A program made the translations under genes and the position numbers. From BJGO01 sp964640655 (GTDB lineage Bacteria; Bacteroidota; Bacteroidia; Chitinophagales; UBA10324), in NCBI GenBank assembly GCA_964640655.1, contig CAZXFT010000001.1:124001-188000 (forward strand): 64,000 nt of DNA. The letters run 5' to 3'. Shown here piece by piece: positions 1 to 8,820 of the stretch (the stretch's first letter is position 1; every line of letters begins with the position of its first letter). The notes under the pieces were generated by a model. The model was not told where the DNA came from. It was given only the letters and a program-made list of their open reading frames with translations, and ran no database searches.

Positions 1-1424
1 ATTACCTCGTCCATTCTGGAGCCGGTGTCGATTAAAGCAGTAGCTAATATGGTTAACGAACCACCATTTTCAATATTTCTGGCTGCACCAAAAAACTGCT
101 TGGGCTTTTGCATGGCATTTGCCTCCACCCCACCTGATAATACTTTACCGGAAGCAGGAGCTACTGTGTTGTGAGCTCGGGCCAATCGGGTAATAGAATC
201 AAGCAGAATCACCACATCGTGTCCACATTCTACCATTCGTTTTGCCTTATCCAGTACTATACTGGCCACCTTTACATGGCGCTCTGCCGGTTCATCAAAA
301 GTTGAAGCTATTACTTCACCACGAATGCTTCGTTCCATATCTGTAACCTCTTCCGGACGCTCATCTACAAGCAGCACCATCAGGTAGCACTCAGGGTGAT
401 TAGCAGCAATGGCATTGGCAATTTCTTTCAACAGATTGGTTTTACCTGTTTTAGGTTGAGCTACTATCAAGCCGCGTTGTCCTTTACCAATAGGAGTAAA
501 CAAATCAATGATGCGGGTTGAAAAATTAGTAGGGGAATTAAATAAGTTAAGTTTCTGGTTCGGGAAAAGTGGAGTAAGGTAATCGAAGGCAACACGGTCG
601 CGCACTTCGTTTGGTGCTTTTCCATTTACCGATTCTACTTTGACAAGAGCAAAATATTTTTCGCCTTCTTTCGGAGGCCTTACAGAACCAATAACGGTAT
701 CGCCGCTTTTAATTCCGAATAATTTTATTTGCGAAGGAGAAACATAAACATCATCTGGTGAACTGAGGTAACTGTAATCGGAAGAGCGCAGGAATCCATA
801 ACCTTCAGACATAATTTCCAAAACACCTTCACCGGTTACTGCGCCATCCAAATCAATATTAAATGCAGGCTCTTTTTTTACATGAACTACCTGAACTTGT
901 TGTTGTTGTTGCTGTACCTGTTGCTGACGAGGAGCCGGCTGATCCGTAACAGGTTCTTTTATATTAGAAGTTGATGTATGAGGTTTATGTTGTGTCGGCT
1001 CATGTGTTTTGTGCACAGCGCCAGAGTGTTTAGCCAAATTCCCTCTCGATAAGTCTGCCGTGAGTATAGGACCTCGCTGAGTGGCCGGTTCGTTTACCGA
1101 TTTTGATTCAAGCTCTTGTTTAACGTGTTCAACTTTTATAGGCTGTTCAGGTGTTGCATCAGACTGAGTATCACCTGCGTCATTGCCATCAGATTTTTTC
1201 TTTTTAACTCGAACACGTTTAGGTTTTTCGGAATCACTGCCTTTCTCGGAGTTGTTATCCGGATTAGCTGTGGCAAGAGCACCGGGGTTAATGGCTTGCT
1301 GATCTAGTATTTTATAAATCAGTTCCTCTTTTTTAAGCTTGTCAATGCTTTTCAAGTTTAATTTCTCTGCTATTTCCCTGAGTTCGGGAACGTGCATTTC
1401 GCTCAACTGTAAAATGTTGTACAT
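1..1424 (-). CDS. rho: Transcription termination factor Rho (3' end missing at window edge)
   Basis: Hexameric RNA-dependent ATPase that ends transcription. The frame is open from the window edge to an ATG at 1422-1424, giving about 474 residues; roughly the last 100 residues of a usual Rho lie outside. The N-terminal helical Rho-N domain covers about residues 1-45. A long charged linker follows (about 45-190) with a Lys/Arg block (RVRVKKKK) and a Gln-rich stretch from CAA/CAG repeats near 895-935. The cold-shock-like RNA-binding domain and the ATPase core come next, with Walker A AQPKTGKT (codons near 440-465) and the LLDSITRLARA Walker B region. Long linkers of this kind are known in Bacteroidota Rho. 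It is divergent from serS with about 220 bases between them. Identity is secure. Confidence 0.97.
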   Translation of the reverse strand, partial: MYNILQLSEMHVPELREIAEKLNLKSIDKLKKEELIYKILDQQAINPGALATANPDNNSEKGSDSEKPKRVRVKKKKSDGNDAGDTQSDATPEQPIKVEHVKQELESKSVNEPATQRGPILTADLSRGNLAKHSGAVHKTHEPTQHKPHTSTSNIKEPVTDQPAPRQQQVQQQQQQVQVVHVKKEPAFNIDLDGAVTGEGVLEIMSEGYGFLRSSDYSYLSSPDDVYVSPSQIKLFGIKSGDTVIGSVRPPKEGEKYFALVKVESVNGKAPNEVRDRVAFDYLTPLFPNQKLNLFNSPTNFSTRIIDLFTPIGKGQRGLIVAQPKTGKTNLLKEIANAIAANHPECYLMVLLVDERPEEVTDMERSIRGEVIASTFDEPAERHVKVASIVLDKAKRMVECGHDVVILLDSITRLARAHNTVAPASGKVLSGGVEANAMQKPKQFFGAARNIENGGSLTILATALIDTGSRMDEV

Positions 1425-1648
1425 AACAGTATTAATAATGTAAAGTAAAGTGGTTCAAAAAAATAATAATGAATTCTGTCTAGGAAAGTAGTTTGGAGGA
1501 GATTATGCCTAATAAGTCAATGGCATAATTGAGCGGTAAAAGTAGTTTTTTGATTGAAATCGCCAAATCAAATTACAGATCTGTTCAGAATTGCGCTGTC
1601 AATTCATCTATCTTTACCCTCGAAAAATTAATAAAACAAAGCCCTACA

Positions 1649-2920
1649 ATGCTTCAATTAGCAGTAATACTCGGTCACAAAGAGGATGTAATCAAAAGAC
1701 TGAGCATCAAACATTTTGATGCAGCCTCAATCATAAATGAGATTGAAAAGATTGACGAAAAACGTAGAAAAACGCAGACAGAATTGGATCAAATACTGGC
1801 GCAGTCTAATGCTATTTCCAAAGAGATAGGCCAGTTGATGGGACAAGGAAAAAAGGAAGAAGCAGAGGCGCGAAAGCAAGATGTGCTGACAAATAAAAAC
1901 CGCTCTCAGGAATTACAGATTCAGAAAAATCAACTTGAAGAGGAGTTGATCGCTCTTCAGGTTAAACTGCCTAATCTTCCATCATCTTTAGTTCCTAAAG
2001 GTAAAGTTGCCGAGGACAATGAAATTGTTAGAAGCGGTGGACCCGAAGTGGTGCTCTATGAAGGTGCAAAACCACACTGGGATCTTACCACACAGTATAA
2101 GCTCATTGACTTTGAACTAGGTAATAAAATAACAGGAGCAGGATTTCCGGTGTATATGGGAAAGGGAGCGCAGTTGCAACGCGCGCTAATCAGTTATTTT
2201 CTTACAAAAGCCAATGAACATGGCTATCTGGAAATTCAGCCACCATTAATGGTGAATTCATTATCGGGATTTGGTACAGGACAGTTGCCCGATAAAGACG
2301 CTCAGATGTACCATGTTACGGAAGATGGTTTTTATTTGATTCCAACAGCCGAAGTACCGGTAACAAATATTTACAGAGATGTTACAGTTAAGGAAGAAGA
2401 TTTTCCCATAAAACTTACAGGTTATACTCCCTGTTTTCGACGCGAGGCCGGCTCTTATGGAAAAGATGTCAGAGGTTTAAATCGCTTGCATCAGTTCGAT
2501 AAGGTAGAAATTGTGCAATTAGCACATCCGGAAAAATCATATCAGGTATTAGATGAAATGGTGACATATGTCGAATCACTGGTGCAGTCGCTGGGACTTA
2601 AATATCGAATATTGAGATTATGTGGGGGTGATATGAGTTTTGCTTCTGCTTTGACCTACGATTTTGAAGTTTACAGTGCTGCGCAAAGTCGCTGGCTGGA
2701 GGTGAGTTCTGTATCAAACTTTGAAGTATTCCAAAGCAACAGAATGAAACTAAAGTACAAAGACAAAAATGGCAAAGTGCATTATGCTCATACGCTCAAT
2801 GGCAGCGCACTGGCATTACCTCGTATTGTTGCTGCCTTGTTGGAAACTTATCAAAAGCCTGATGGAATAGATATTCCGGAAGTGTTATGGAAATATACCG
2901 GTTGGAAGCGTATCAGTTAA
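1649..2920 (+). CDS. serS: Seryl-tRNA synthetase
   Basis: Class II aminoacyl-tRNA synthetase charging tRNA-Ser in the cytoplasm; 423 residues, the normal family length. The N-terminal helical arm (about residues 1-110, with a charged coiled coil) is followed by the catalytic core, with motif 2 around FRREAGSYGKDVRGLNRLHQ and the C-terminal motif 3 around NGSALALPRIVAALLE. The ATG at 1649 gives the standard MLQL start. The frame stays open upstream to a TTG at 1529, but those 40 extra residues do not resemble SerS. The stop overlaps that of clpS on the other strand: both lie in the TTAA at 2917-2920. Confidence 0.97.
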   Translation: MLQLAVILGHKEDVIKRLSIKHFDAASIINEIEKIDEKRRKTQTELDQILAQSNAISKEIGQLMGQGKKEEAEARKQDVLTNKNRSQELQIQKNQLEEELIALQVKLPNLPSSLVPKGKVAEDNEIVRSGGPEVVLYEGAKPHWDLTTQYKLIDFELGNKITGAGFPVYMGKGAQLQRALISYFLTKANEHGYLEIQPPLMVNSLSGFGTGQLPDKDAQMYHVTEDGFYLIPTAEVPVTNIYRDVTVKEEDFPIKLTGYTPCFRREAGSYGKDVRGLNRLHQFDKVEIVQLAHPEKSYQVLDEMVTYVESLVQSLGLKYRILRLCGGDMSFASALTYDFEVYSAAQSRWLEVSSVSNFEVFQSNRMKLKYKDKNGKVHYAHTLNGSALALPRIVAALLETYQKPDGIDIPEVLWKYTGWKRIS

Positions 2921-3201
2921 AAGCTTACTTCTGTTTTTAAATCTATTTCTTCAAGAATAGCACTGATTTCAAAGCACTTTTCCAGATTGCCCTGATAAAC
3001 CTGACAGACACCTTTTGTATGAACAGTCCATGCCATATTTTCAGCTGTTTGGTCACTGCATCTGATAGCGATAATAAGCTGATCTATCACTTCGTCGAAG
3101 GTATGCCATTCGTCATTATATAGAAGTACACGTGCCCTTTCCAAAACATCGACTTCTGGTAGAGCAACTTCAGTCTGGGGATTTTCGTGAAACATAGCCA
3201 T
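2917..3201 (-). CDS. clpS: ATP-dependent Clp protease adaptor ClpS
   Basis: Small adaptor that binds N-degron substrates and delivers them to the ClpA/ClpC unfoldase. The 94 residues match the family length. The core shows the LLYNDEWHTFDEVIDQL motif (family pattern: hydrophobic, N-D, T-hydrophobic, VI..L) and a later HTKG segment, typical of the substrate-binding face. The first 20 residues are the usual flexible N-terminal extension. The gene converges on serS with a 4-base overlap of stop codons, and a HAD phosphatase gene lies 62 bases upstream on the same strand. No Clp ATPase gene is in the window. Confidence 0.93.
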   Translation of the reverse strand: MAMFHENPQTEVALPEVDVLERARVLLYNDEWHTFDEVIDQLIIAIRCSDQTAENMAWTVHTKGVCQVYQGNLEKCFEISAILEEIDLKTEVSF

Positions 3202-3263
3202 CTAATCAATATTGTTTTTCGTACAGCTAAGATAAGCTCATTTTTATAAAAGAATAAAGTCAG

Positions 3264-3890
3264 TTAGAGTAGTTCACTGACTGAAGAGCAAACATCCTGT
3301 CCTGCAATAAGGTGAATTGTATTCAGATTTAACGATTTGGCTGTTTGTATATGCTGAATACTATCGTCAATAAATAAGGTCTCTCGAGGGTTTAAGTTTT
3401 TTTCTGATAATATATATTCAAATATTTCAGCATCAGGCTTGCGCATTTTTATCTCATGCGAATAATATGCGTGATTAAATAACTCACATAGTGAATTAAT
3501 CTTCAACGAGTCTCTAACTATTTTTTGAAAAGCCCGATAATGAATGATATTGGTGTTACTCAACAGAAACAGTTTATAGTTTCTTTTCAGGTTTAATAAC
3601 AACTCATAACGTGCAATGGGAAAATCTAATAGCATAGCATTCCAGGCCTGATCTATCTCAGCATCTATAAGCTCCCTCGACGAAAGCTGACTGATATACC
3701 TTCGGAACTCAATATCAGTTATTAATCCCTTTTCAAAGTTCTGAGCCTTGTTGTTTTGATGGAACTGAGTGAATACATTTTCAAAATCAGGAATATCCAA
3801 ATTTCTGAATGCTTGTATAGTCTCTTGGTAATCAATGTTAAGTAGGACGCCACCCAGATCAAAGATTATATTTTGGATATTTTCTTTCAA
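3264..3890 (-). CDS. HAD-superfamily hydrolase, YihX-like phosphatase
   Basis: Probable small-metabolite phosphatase of the HAD superfamily, 208 residues. Motif I is FDLGGVLLNID near residues 10-20, with the nucleophilic Asp; the second acidic residue of the usual DxD is Gly, as also seen in the YihX (glucose-1-phosphate phosphatase) group with DLGNV. Motif II is LLSNT (about 113-117), the motif III lysine is in MRKPD, and motif IV is LFIDDS. A helical cap lies between motifs I and II. The substrate cannot be told from sequence. It starts about 50 bases from the tRNA gene, which runs the other way. Confidence 0.85.
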   Translation of the reverse strand: MKENIQNIIFDLGGVLLNIDYQETIQAFRNLDIPDFENVFTQFHQNNKAQNFEKGLITDIEFRRYISQLSSRELIDAEIDQAWNAMLLDFPIARYELLLNLKRNYKLFLLSNTNIIHYRAFQKIVRDSLKINSLCELFNHAYYSHEIKMRKPDAEIFEYILSEKNLNPRETLFIDDSIQHIQTAKSLNLNTIHLIAGQDVCSSVSELL

Positions 3891-3915
3891 AATTTCATTC
3901 CGTGTAAAATTATTC

Positions 3916-3923
3916 TATTTTTG
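3916..3923 (+). promoter_or_regulatory. Probable promoter -7 element for the tRNA gene
   Basis: TATTTTTG matches the Bacteroidota -7 consensus TAnnTTTG exactly and ends 19 bases before the tRNA. No clear -33 TTG was found at 18-21 bases upstream. Confidence 0.55.
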
Positions 3924-3942
3924 CCCCCTGCTGAAAAATGCA

Positions 3943-4016
3943 GGGCCTATAGCTCAGTTGGTTAGAGCACCTGACTCATAATCAGGGGGTCCCAGGTTCA
4001 AGCCCTGGTGGGCCCA
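3943..4016 (+). tRNA. tRNA with CAU anticodon, probably tRNA-Ile2 (lysidine-modified)
   Basis: A complete 74-base cloverleaf is visible: 7-bp acceptor stem (GGGCCTA with TGGGCCC, one U-G pair), D-arm GCTC/GAGC, anticodon arm CCTGA-CTCATAA-TCAGG, and T-arm CCAGG-TTCAAGC-CCTGG. The 3' CCA is not encoded (ACTA follows). The CAU anticodon could mean initiator Met, elongator Met or Ile2. The initiator is unlikely because position 1 pairs G-C. The acceptor pairs C4-G69 and C5-G68 are those used by TilS in E. coli to recognise Ile2 rather than Met, so Ile2 is favoured by inference. Confidence 0.95.
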
Positions 4017-4032
4017 CTAATTAAATCCCTCC

Positions 4033-4911
4033 ATGATTATGAAAAAAATATTTACAATTCTTTTTCTGCTTGTATGTGCTTCTTCTGTCAATGCACAACA
4101 AATAGCCAATAATAGTTTTGAAGAATGGACTACAGGACTTACTTCGGATCCTGTTGGTTATTTGACTTTTGATTCTTTTATTTTAACTGATCTGGTATCA
4201 AAGTCAACTGATGTGCAGGATGGAAACTTCTCGGTAAAACTTGAAACAAAAGATGTAGACCTCTTTGGTGATATCAGTCGTGTTCCAGGAATTATGTTTA
4301 GCAGTAATGATCCCGCCGCGTTTGCAGTTGGAGTTCCTTATAATGCCATGCCTACAAAAATGAAAGGTTGGACAAAATATGATATTCCGGGAATTGATAC
4401 TGGAACATTTGTAATCACATTGACTCGATATAATACCGACTTGCAACAAACTGAACCAGTTGGTGCTGCTCAGGCTATATTTATTGGAACTCAGAATAAC
4501 TGGTCCGAATTTGAGGCAACTTTTGAATATAGTTCGACAGAACTACCGGATACAATGATTGTATTGGCTTCTTCTTCCATAACCGATTCAGTTAACACAC
4601 AATTGTCCTCTATTTGGTTTGATAATATTACTCTGGAGGGTGTTAGTGGTACTTCTGTTTTTAATCCTATTGTTATTGAATTATTAAAAACTCATCCAAA
4701 TCCTTCAAATGGACTTACCAATATTTTCACCCCCGACTATAAAAACGGAGACTTCTTAGTTGTTTCAGATTTAACCGGTCGTGTTCTGAGCATTACTCAG
4801 ATATTCCAGACAACAACATCGGTTTCATTGAACAGTACAGGGGTATTTATAGTAGAAATGAAAGATAATACCGGCAGAACGTTTCGCCGAAGCAAAATAA
4901 TTAATCAATAA
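4033..4911 (+). CDS. Secreted protein with T9SS type A sorting domain
   Basis: Secreted or surface-attached protein of 292 residues with unknown specific function. It has a signal peptide (KKIFTILFLLVCASSVNA, cleavage before QQ). A beta-rich domain starting NNSFEEW (about 25-205) resembles the jelly-roll carbohydrate-binding-like domains common in Bacteroidota outer-surface proteins. The last 75 residues have the T9SS type A pattern: HPNPSNG, then VVSDLTGRV, ending with FIVEMKDNTGRTFRRSKII. Two ATGs (4033, 4039) are equally good starts. The gene begins 17 bases after the tRNA and may be read from the same promoter. A strong terminator follows. The PorU/PorV sortase encoded at 38.5-43.6 kb would be expected to process it. 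Confidence 0.85.
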   Translation: MIMKKIFTILFLLVCASSVNAQQIANNSFEEWTTGLTSDPVGYLTFDSFILTDLVSKSTDVQDGNFSVKLETKDVDLFGDISRVPGIMFSSNDPAAFAVGVPYNAMPTKMKGWTKYDIPGIDTGTFVITLTRYNTDLQQTEPVGAAQAIFIGTQNNWSEFEATFEYSSTELPDTMIVLASSSITDSVNTQLSSIWFDNITLEGVSGTSVFNPIVIELLKTHPNPSNGLTNIFTPDYKNGDFLVVSDLTGRVLSITQIFQTTTSVSLNSTGVFIVEMKDNTGRTFRRSKIINQ

Positions 4912-4920
4912 TGAATATCA

Positions 4921-4949
4921 AAAAGGACGGGCAGCCGTCCTTTTTTTTG
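4921..4949 (+). terminator. Rho-independent terminator
   Basis: AAGGACGG-GCAG-CCGTCCTT forms an 8-bp perfect stem closed by a 4-base loop and followed by a run of T residues. It ends the transcript of the T9SS-tailed secreted protein gene. Confidence 0.9.
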
Positions 4950-5000
4950 TCTATACAAATCACATTTTGTTGAGTCAGCTATTTATTCCATTTTTATAAC

Positions 5001-6968
5001 ATGAATTTCCCCGAGCACTTTCAAAAGGATATCATTGCTAAACTACAGAAGGCCGACTTATTTAAGAACTTCACGGAGCAAGCGTTAACTGAAATTATAT
5101 CTGAGTTAGAATACTTTAAGTTCTATCCTAACCAACTGATTCTTGAAAAAGGTCAAAAGGGGAAAGGATTATTTGTATTGCTGAGTGGTAATGTAAAAAT
5201 TCATAACGGGGATTATGTGATAGCCACACTAAAAGCAGGAGATTCTTTTGGCGAAAGTGCATTAATTCATGAATCAAATGTTATGGCTTCTGTTACCGCA
5301 GTGGACTTTACAGAGGCTATGATGTTGAGCCCCAGTCAGTTTGAAAAAATATTAAAAACACATCCCGGTCTTGCTACTTCTGTATTAAATATTATGATGC
5401 GTCGATTAAGCAATCAAAACGAAAGTATACGAGAGAGCGAAATAAAATTCAGAAGCATAATACAGAACACATCAGATATTATTTCAATTGTTGATGAAAA
5501 TGGCAGATTTAAATACTTAAGTCCTGCCGTTCAACAAATACTTGGTTACACACCTGAAGAATTATTAGGCTCTTTGTCCATTCAGCTCTTTGTGGAAGAA
5601 GATAAAGAAGCAGCATTTGCAAACTTTCGAGATGGATTAACAAAGCCCGGCTCTACAACAATTAATGAATTTCGTTTTATCAAAAAAGATGGCAGTGTGG
5701 TATATCTTGAAAGTACAAGTACTTTTTTACAACACGATAAAATTATTAACGGAATTATTTTCAACTCGCGTGATATCTCAGAACGTAAGCGCTCTGAGCA
5801 GTTAGAAAGAGAAAAAGAAATAGTTGTTGAAAAAGGAAAAATGAAAGAGCAGTTCCTTGCCAATATGAGCCACGAAATACGTACCCCGATGAACGCCATT
5901 CTTGGTATGACGCGCTTGTTGCTCAAAACAGAAATTAATGAAGATCAGTTGTTTCACTTGAACGCCATCTTTAAATCTTCAAACAATCTTTTAGTTATCA
6001 TCAACGACATACTTGATTTTTCAAAAATTGAATCGGGAAAAATGGAGCTTGAAGAAATTGATTTTGACCTGCACGATGTGGTGAAGAATGCCTCCGAAAT
6101 TTTGCGTTTCAAAGCGGAAGAAAAGGGAATAAAACTAATCACTGAAATATCTGATTCTGTTCCGCAATATGTAGTTGGCGATCCTGTGCGTTTGAATCAA
6201 ATCATAATCAATCTAGGAGGTAATGCTGTAAAGTTTACCGAGAAGGGTAGTGTTACCATTAAAGTTTCTGAACAGAACTCCGGGGACAAAAAACTTGTGC
6301 ACTTTGAAGTGGTAGATACTGGGATTGGAATAGCAGAAGACAAGATTGGTTCTGTCTTTGAAAGTTTCTCACAAGCCGGAAAAGACATTACTCGTAAGTA
6401 TGGTGGCACGGGCTTAGGCCTCTCCATCAGCAAGCAATTAGCAGAGATGCACGGAGGTGCAATTGGTCTGCATAGTAAATTGGGTGTTGGAACTACATTT
6501 TGGTTTGAAATTCCTTATCGACAGGGACAGGTTCCACAGGTTCAAAAGACATTTGAAATATCGGCTAGCACAATTGAAAAATTAAAGAACAAGAAAATAC
6601 TGCTTGCAGAAGACAATCAATTTAATCAGATTGTTGCTGTAGGGTTAATGCATTCCATTGTACCCGGCCTACAAATAGATATTGCAAATAATGGACAGGA
6701 AGTGGTGAGCAAGTTGCACAATGGGGGGTACGATACTGTATTGATGGATATTCATATGCCTGAGTTAGATGGCTACGAAGCCACAGAGGCTATTCGTAAT
6801 TCCATAGATGAAAGAGTATTGAAGACACCAATCATTGCCATGACGGCAAGCGGTACAAAAGAAGAAATAAAGAAATGTTATAGTGCTGGCATGAACAATT
6901 TTGTGTTGAAGCCATTTGACCCTGCTGAATTAATTTATAAAATAGCAGCGTTGACGGCAGCATTATAG
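5001..6968 (+). CDS. Hybrid histidine kinase with cNMP-binding, PAS and receiver domains
   Basis: Cytoplasmic hybrid sensor kinase, 655 residues, with no membrane segment. Domain order: cyclic-nucleotide-binding fold (about 15-135, with GDSFGESAL at 80-88); PAS sensor (about 148-265); HisKA with the phosphorylatable His291 in FLANMSHEIRTPMNAILG; HATPase (about 395-505, with N-box NLGGNAVKF, DTGIGI and GGTGLGL motifs); receiver (about 531-650) with phospho-acceptor Asp583 in LMDIHMPELDG. It probably senses a small ligand inside the cell; the nucleotide-binding site lacks an obvious classical Arg after the GES motif, so cAMP binding is not assured. A hybrid kinase needs an Hpt protein to pass phosphate on, and one is encoded at 9379-9732. 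A methyltransferase gene follows after 17 bases. Confidence 0.93.
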   Translation: MNFPEHFQKDIIAKLQKADLFKNFTEQALTEIISELEYFKFYPNQLILEKGQKGKGLFVLLSGNVKIHNGDYVIATLKAGDSFGESALIHESNVMASVTAVDFTEAMMLSPSQFEKILKTHPGLATSVLNIMMRRLSNQNESIRESEIKFRSIIQNTSDIISIVDENGRFKYLSPAVQQILGYTPEELLGSLSIQLFVEEDKEAAFANFRDGLTKPGSTTINEFRFIKKDGSVVYLESTSTFLQHDKIINGIIFNSRDISERKRSEQLEREKEIVVEKGKMKEQFLANMSHEIRTPMNAILGMTRLLLKTEINEDQLFHLNAIFKSSNNLLVIINDILDFSKIESGKMELEEIDFDLHDVVKNASEILRFKAEEKGIKLITEISDSVPQYVVGDPVRLNQIIINLGGNAVKFTEKGSVTIKVSEQNSGDKKLVHFEVVDTGIGIAEDKIGSVFESFSQAGKDITRKYGGTGLGLSISKQLAEMHGGAIGLHSKLGVGTTFWFEIPYRQGQVPQVQKTFEISASTIEKLKNKKILLAEDNQFNQIVAVGLMHSIVPGLQIDIANNGQEVVSKLHNGGYDTVLMDIHMPELDGYEATEAIRNSIDERVLKTPIIAMTASGTKEEIKKCYSAGMNNFVLKPFDPAELIYKIAALTAAL

Positions 6969-6985
6969 CTTTTGGCTTAACAGGT

Positions 6986-7777
6986 ATGTTTGAGTTTCAT
7001 AAGAACAAACAGATTTATTTTAAACAACAAACAGACAATGCAGCCGCATATGTGTTGCCATTTATCGAATCTGTATTGTCACTTCATAAAAACATGAAAG
7101 TACTTGAAGTGGGCTGTGCCGAAGCCGGTGTGCTTAAAGCATTTCTTGATAAAGGTTTAAGCGGAGTGGGTGTTGAGTTGGTAGAATACAGAGCAACATT
7201 GGCACAGGAATTTTTACACAAAGAAATAGCTGAAGGGAAGGCACACATTATTTCAAAAAATATTTACAATGAATCTTTTGCCGAAGAATTTGCTTCAAGT
7301 TTTGACATCATAGTTCTTAAAGACGTTATTGAACACATACATGACCAAGAGCGCGTCATGAAACGCCTGAAAGAATTTTTAAAACCGGAAGGAATTATTT
7401 TTTTCGGATTCCCTCCATGGCAGATGCCTTTTGGCGGCCATCAACAAATATGCAAGAACAAAATCCTTTCTAAGCTTCCGTATTATCATTTGCTGCCAAA
7501 CTTTATCTATAAGGCTCTATTAAAAGCAGGTGGTGAAAGCGAATTAAATGTTTCAGAATTACTTGAAGTTAAACAAACAGGAATTAGTATTGAACGATTT
7601 GAGCATTGTGTGAAGAATGCCGGACTAAAAATCAGCAAGCGCACTTTTTTTCTAATTAATCCTATATATAAATACAAGTTTGGATTACAGGCTAGAATAC
7701 AATCCCCAATTATTTCAAGCATTCCGTGGATAAGAAATTTCTTTACAACGTGTGTGTATTATGTTGTAAGTCGTTAA
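6986..7777 (+). CDS. Class I SAM-dependent methyltransferase
   Basis: 263 residues with the Rossmann-fold methyltransferase core. Motif I is VLEVGCAEAGVLKAFL (about residues 38-53), the acidic end of strand 2 is GVELVEY, and the post-motif region is DIIVLKDVIEHIHD, all typical of the Methyltransf_11/UbiE-like group. The C-terminal third (about 150-263) is less conserved and basic. The substrate is unknown. The start is 17 bases after the hybrid kinase stop, so they are probably co-transcribed. The end overlaps the convergent dehydrogenase gene, the shared stop being TTAA at 7774-7777. Confidence 0.85.
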   Translation: MFEFHKNKQIYFKQQTDNAAAYVLPFIESVLSLHKNMKVLEVGCAEAGVLKAFLDKGLSGVGVELVEYRATLAQEFLHKEIAEGKAHIISKNIYNESFAEEFASSFDIIVLKDVIEHIHDQERVMKRLKEFLKPEGIIFFGFPPWQMPFGGHQQICKNKILSKLPYYHLLPNFIYKALLKAGGESELNVSELLEVKQTGISIERFEHCVKNAGLKISKRTFFLINPIYKYKFGLQARIQSPIISSIPWIRNFFTTCVYYVVSR

Positions 7778-8793
7778 ACTTTTTTAGCGATAACATACAT
7801 ACGTTCGATTATGTCCACCACGTGCATTCCATCTTCGGCACTCGTCATAATTTCTCCATCCCCGTTTAAGGTTTCAACAACATTCTGTATGACTTTATCA
7901 TGGTTTGACATGGAGCCCTGATAGTATCCATAGTCATTTGCGGGGCCTTCTTCAGGAAGATTGGTGATGTTAAATCCTGCAGTTCTTTGATATTCTAATT
8001 TATTGAGATACTGACCACCTAATTTTATGGTTGCTTTCTCTGCAAACACAGTGATGGAGCCTTCCATATTTTTTTCGAAACTGGTCGTCGTATAGTTCAA
8101 AGAACCTATTGCGCCACCATTGAAAGTAAATGAGAACACACCACTATCCTCAAATTCAATCAAGTCCTGATGATTTGCATTGGTAATGATCCCGGATATA
8201 TTGGCAACATCCCCAAAGAGGTAATAGAAAATATCTATGAAATGGCTGAATTGAGTGTACAAGGTTCCTCCGTCCAGATCCTTTTTTCCTTTCCAGTTGG
8301 AACGTTTGTAATACTCGGCATTACGGTTCCAAAAACAGTTTACCATTACCATAAAAACTTTGCCGAGTTTGTTTTCGTCGATCAGCTTTTTCAAGGCCTG
8401 CACCGGTGCATTGTACCGATTTTGTTTAACTACAAAAATTTTCCGATCTTTTTCTTTTGCTATGTCAATCAGATGTTTAGCGTCTTGAGTTTTAAGTGTT
8501 ATGGGTTTTTCAATTATAACGTGCTTACCGCCATTCAAAACCGCTAATGCATGCTCATAGTGTAATCCATTAGGAGTACATACATTAATGACATCAATGT
8601 TTTTAGAAGCAACTAAATCGCTTAGGTTCGTGTCAATACGACAAGAAGTAAATTGTTGACTGAATATTTTGGCCTGAGCGTCACTAATATCATATGCAGC
8701 TATTAATTCAGCTGAATGATTGGAATAAATATGCTTGGCATGTCGTGTTCCAATATATCCACAACCAATAATTCCAAAAGCTATTTTTTTCAA
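7774..8793 (-). CDS. Gfo/Idh/MocA-family oxidoreductase, WbpB/WlbA-like
   Basis: NAD(P)-dependent sugar dehydrogenase, 339 residues. The N-terminal Rossmann fold starts FGIIGCGYIGTRHAKHI (GxGxxG, residues 7-12). The EKP motif of the family is at about residue 97. The VVKQNRYN and DGGTLYTQFSHFID segments are like those of WbpB/WlbA, which oxidise UDP-GlcNAc-uronate at C3 in B-band and related O-antigen pathways. That substrate is an inference from motif similarity; other sugar-nucleotide substrates are possible. It is not next to the polysaccharide cluster that starts 12 kb away. Its stop overlaps that of the methyltransferase gene, and the receiver-domain gene upstream ends 27 bases before its start. 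Confidence 0.85.
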   Translation of the reverse strand: MKKIAFGIIGCGYIGTRHAKHIYSNHSAELIAAYDISDAQAKIFSQQFTSCRIDTNLSDLVASKNIDVINVCTPNGLHYEHALAVLNGGKHVIIEKPITLKTQDAKHLIDIAKEKDRKIFVVKQNRYNAPVQALKKLIDENKLGKVFMVMVNCFWNRNAEYYKRSNWKGKKDLDGGTLYTQFSHFIDIFYYLFGDVANISGIITNANHQDLIEFEDSGVFSFTFNGGAIGSLNYTTTSFEKNMEGSITVFAEKATIKLGGQYLNKLEYQRTAGFNITNLPEEGPANDYGYYQGSMSNHDKVIQNVVETLNGDGEIMTSAEDGMHVVDIIERMYVIAKKV

Positions 8794-8820
8794 AATAATA
8801 AAGGGCTAGATTACAGTTGA

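Noticed and set aside
895..935. Microsatellite in a noncoding region
   Set aside because: The CAA/CAG run is within the rho reading frame and codes for Gln.
1116..1307. Open frame on the plus strand within rho
   Set aside because: It lies opposite the rho linker, which is clearly coding on the minus strand.
1529..1648. N-terminal extension of SerS from a TTG
   Set aside because: The 40 residues do not fit the SerS family; ATG at 1649 gives the normal start.
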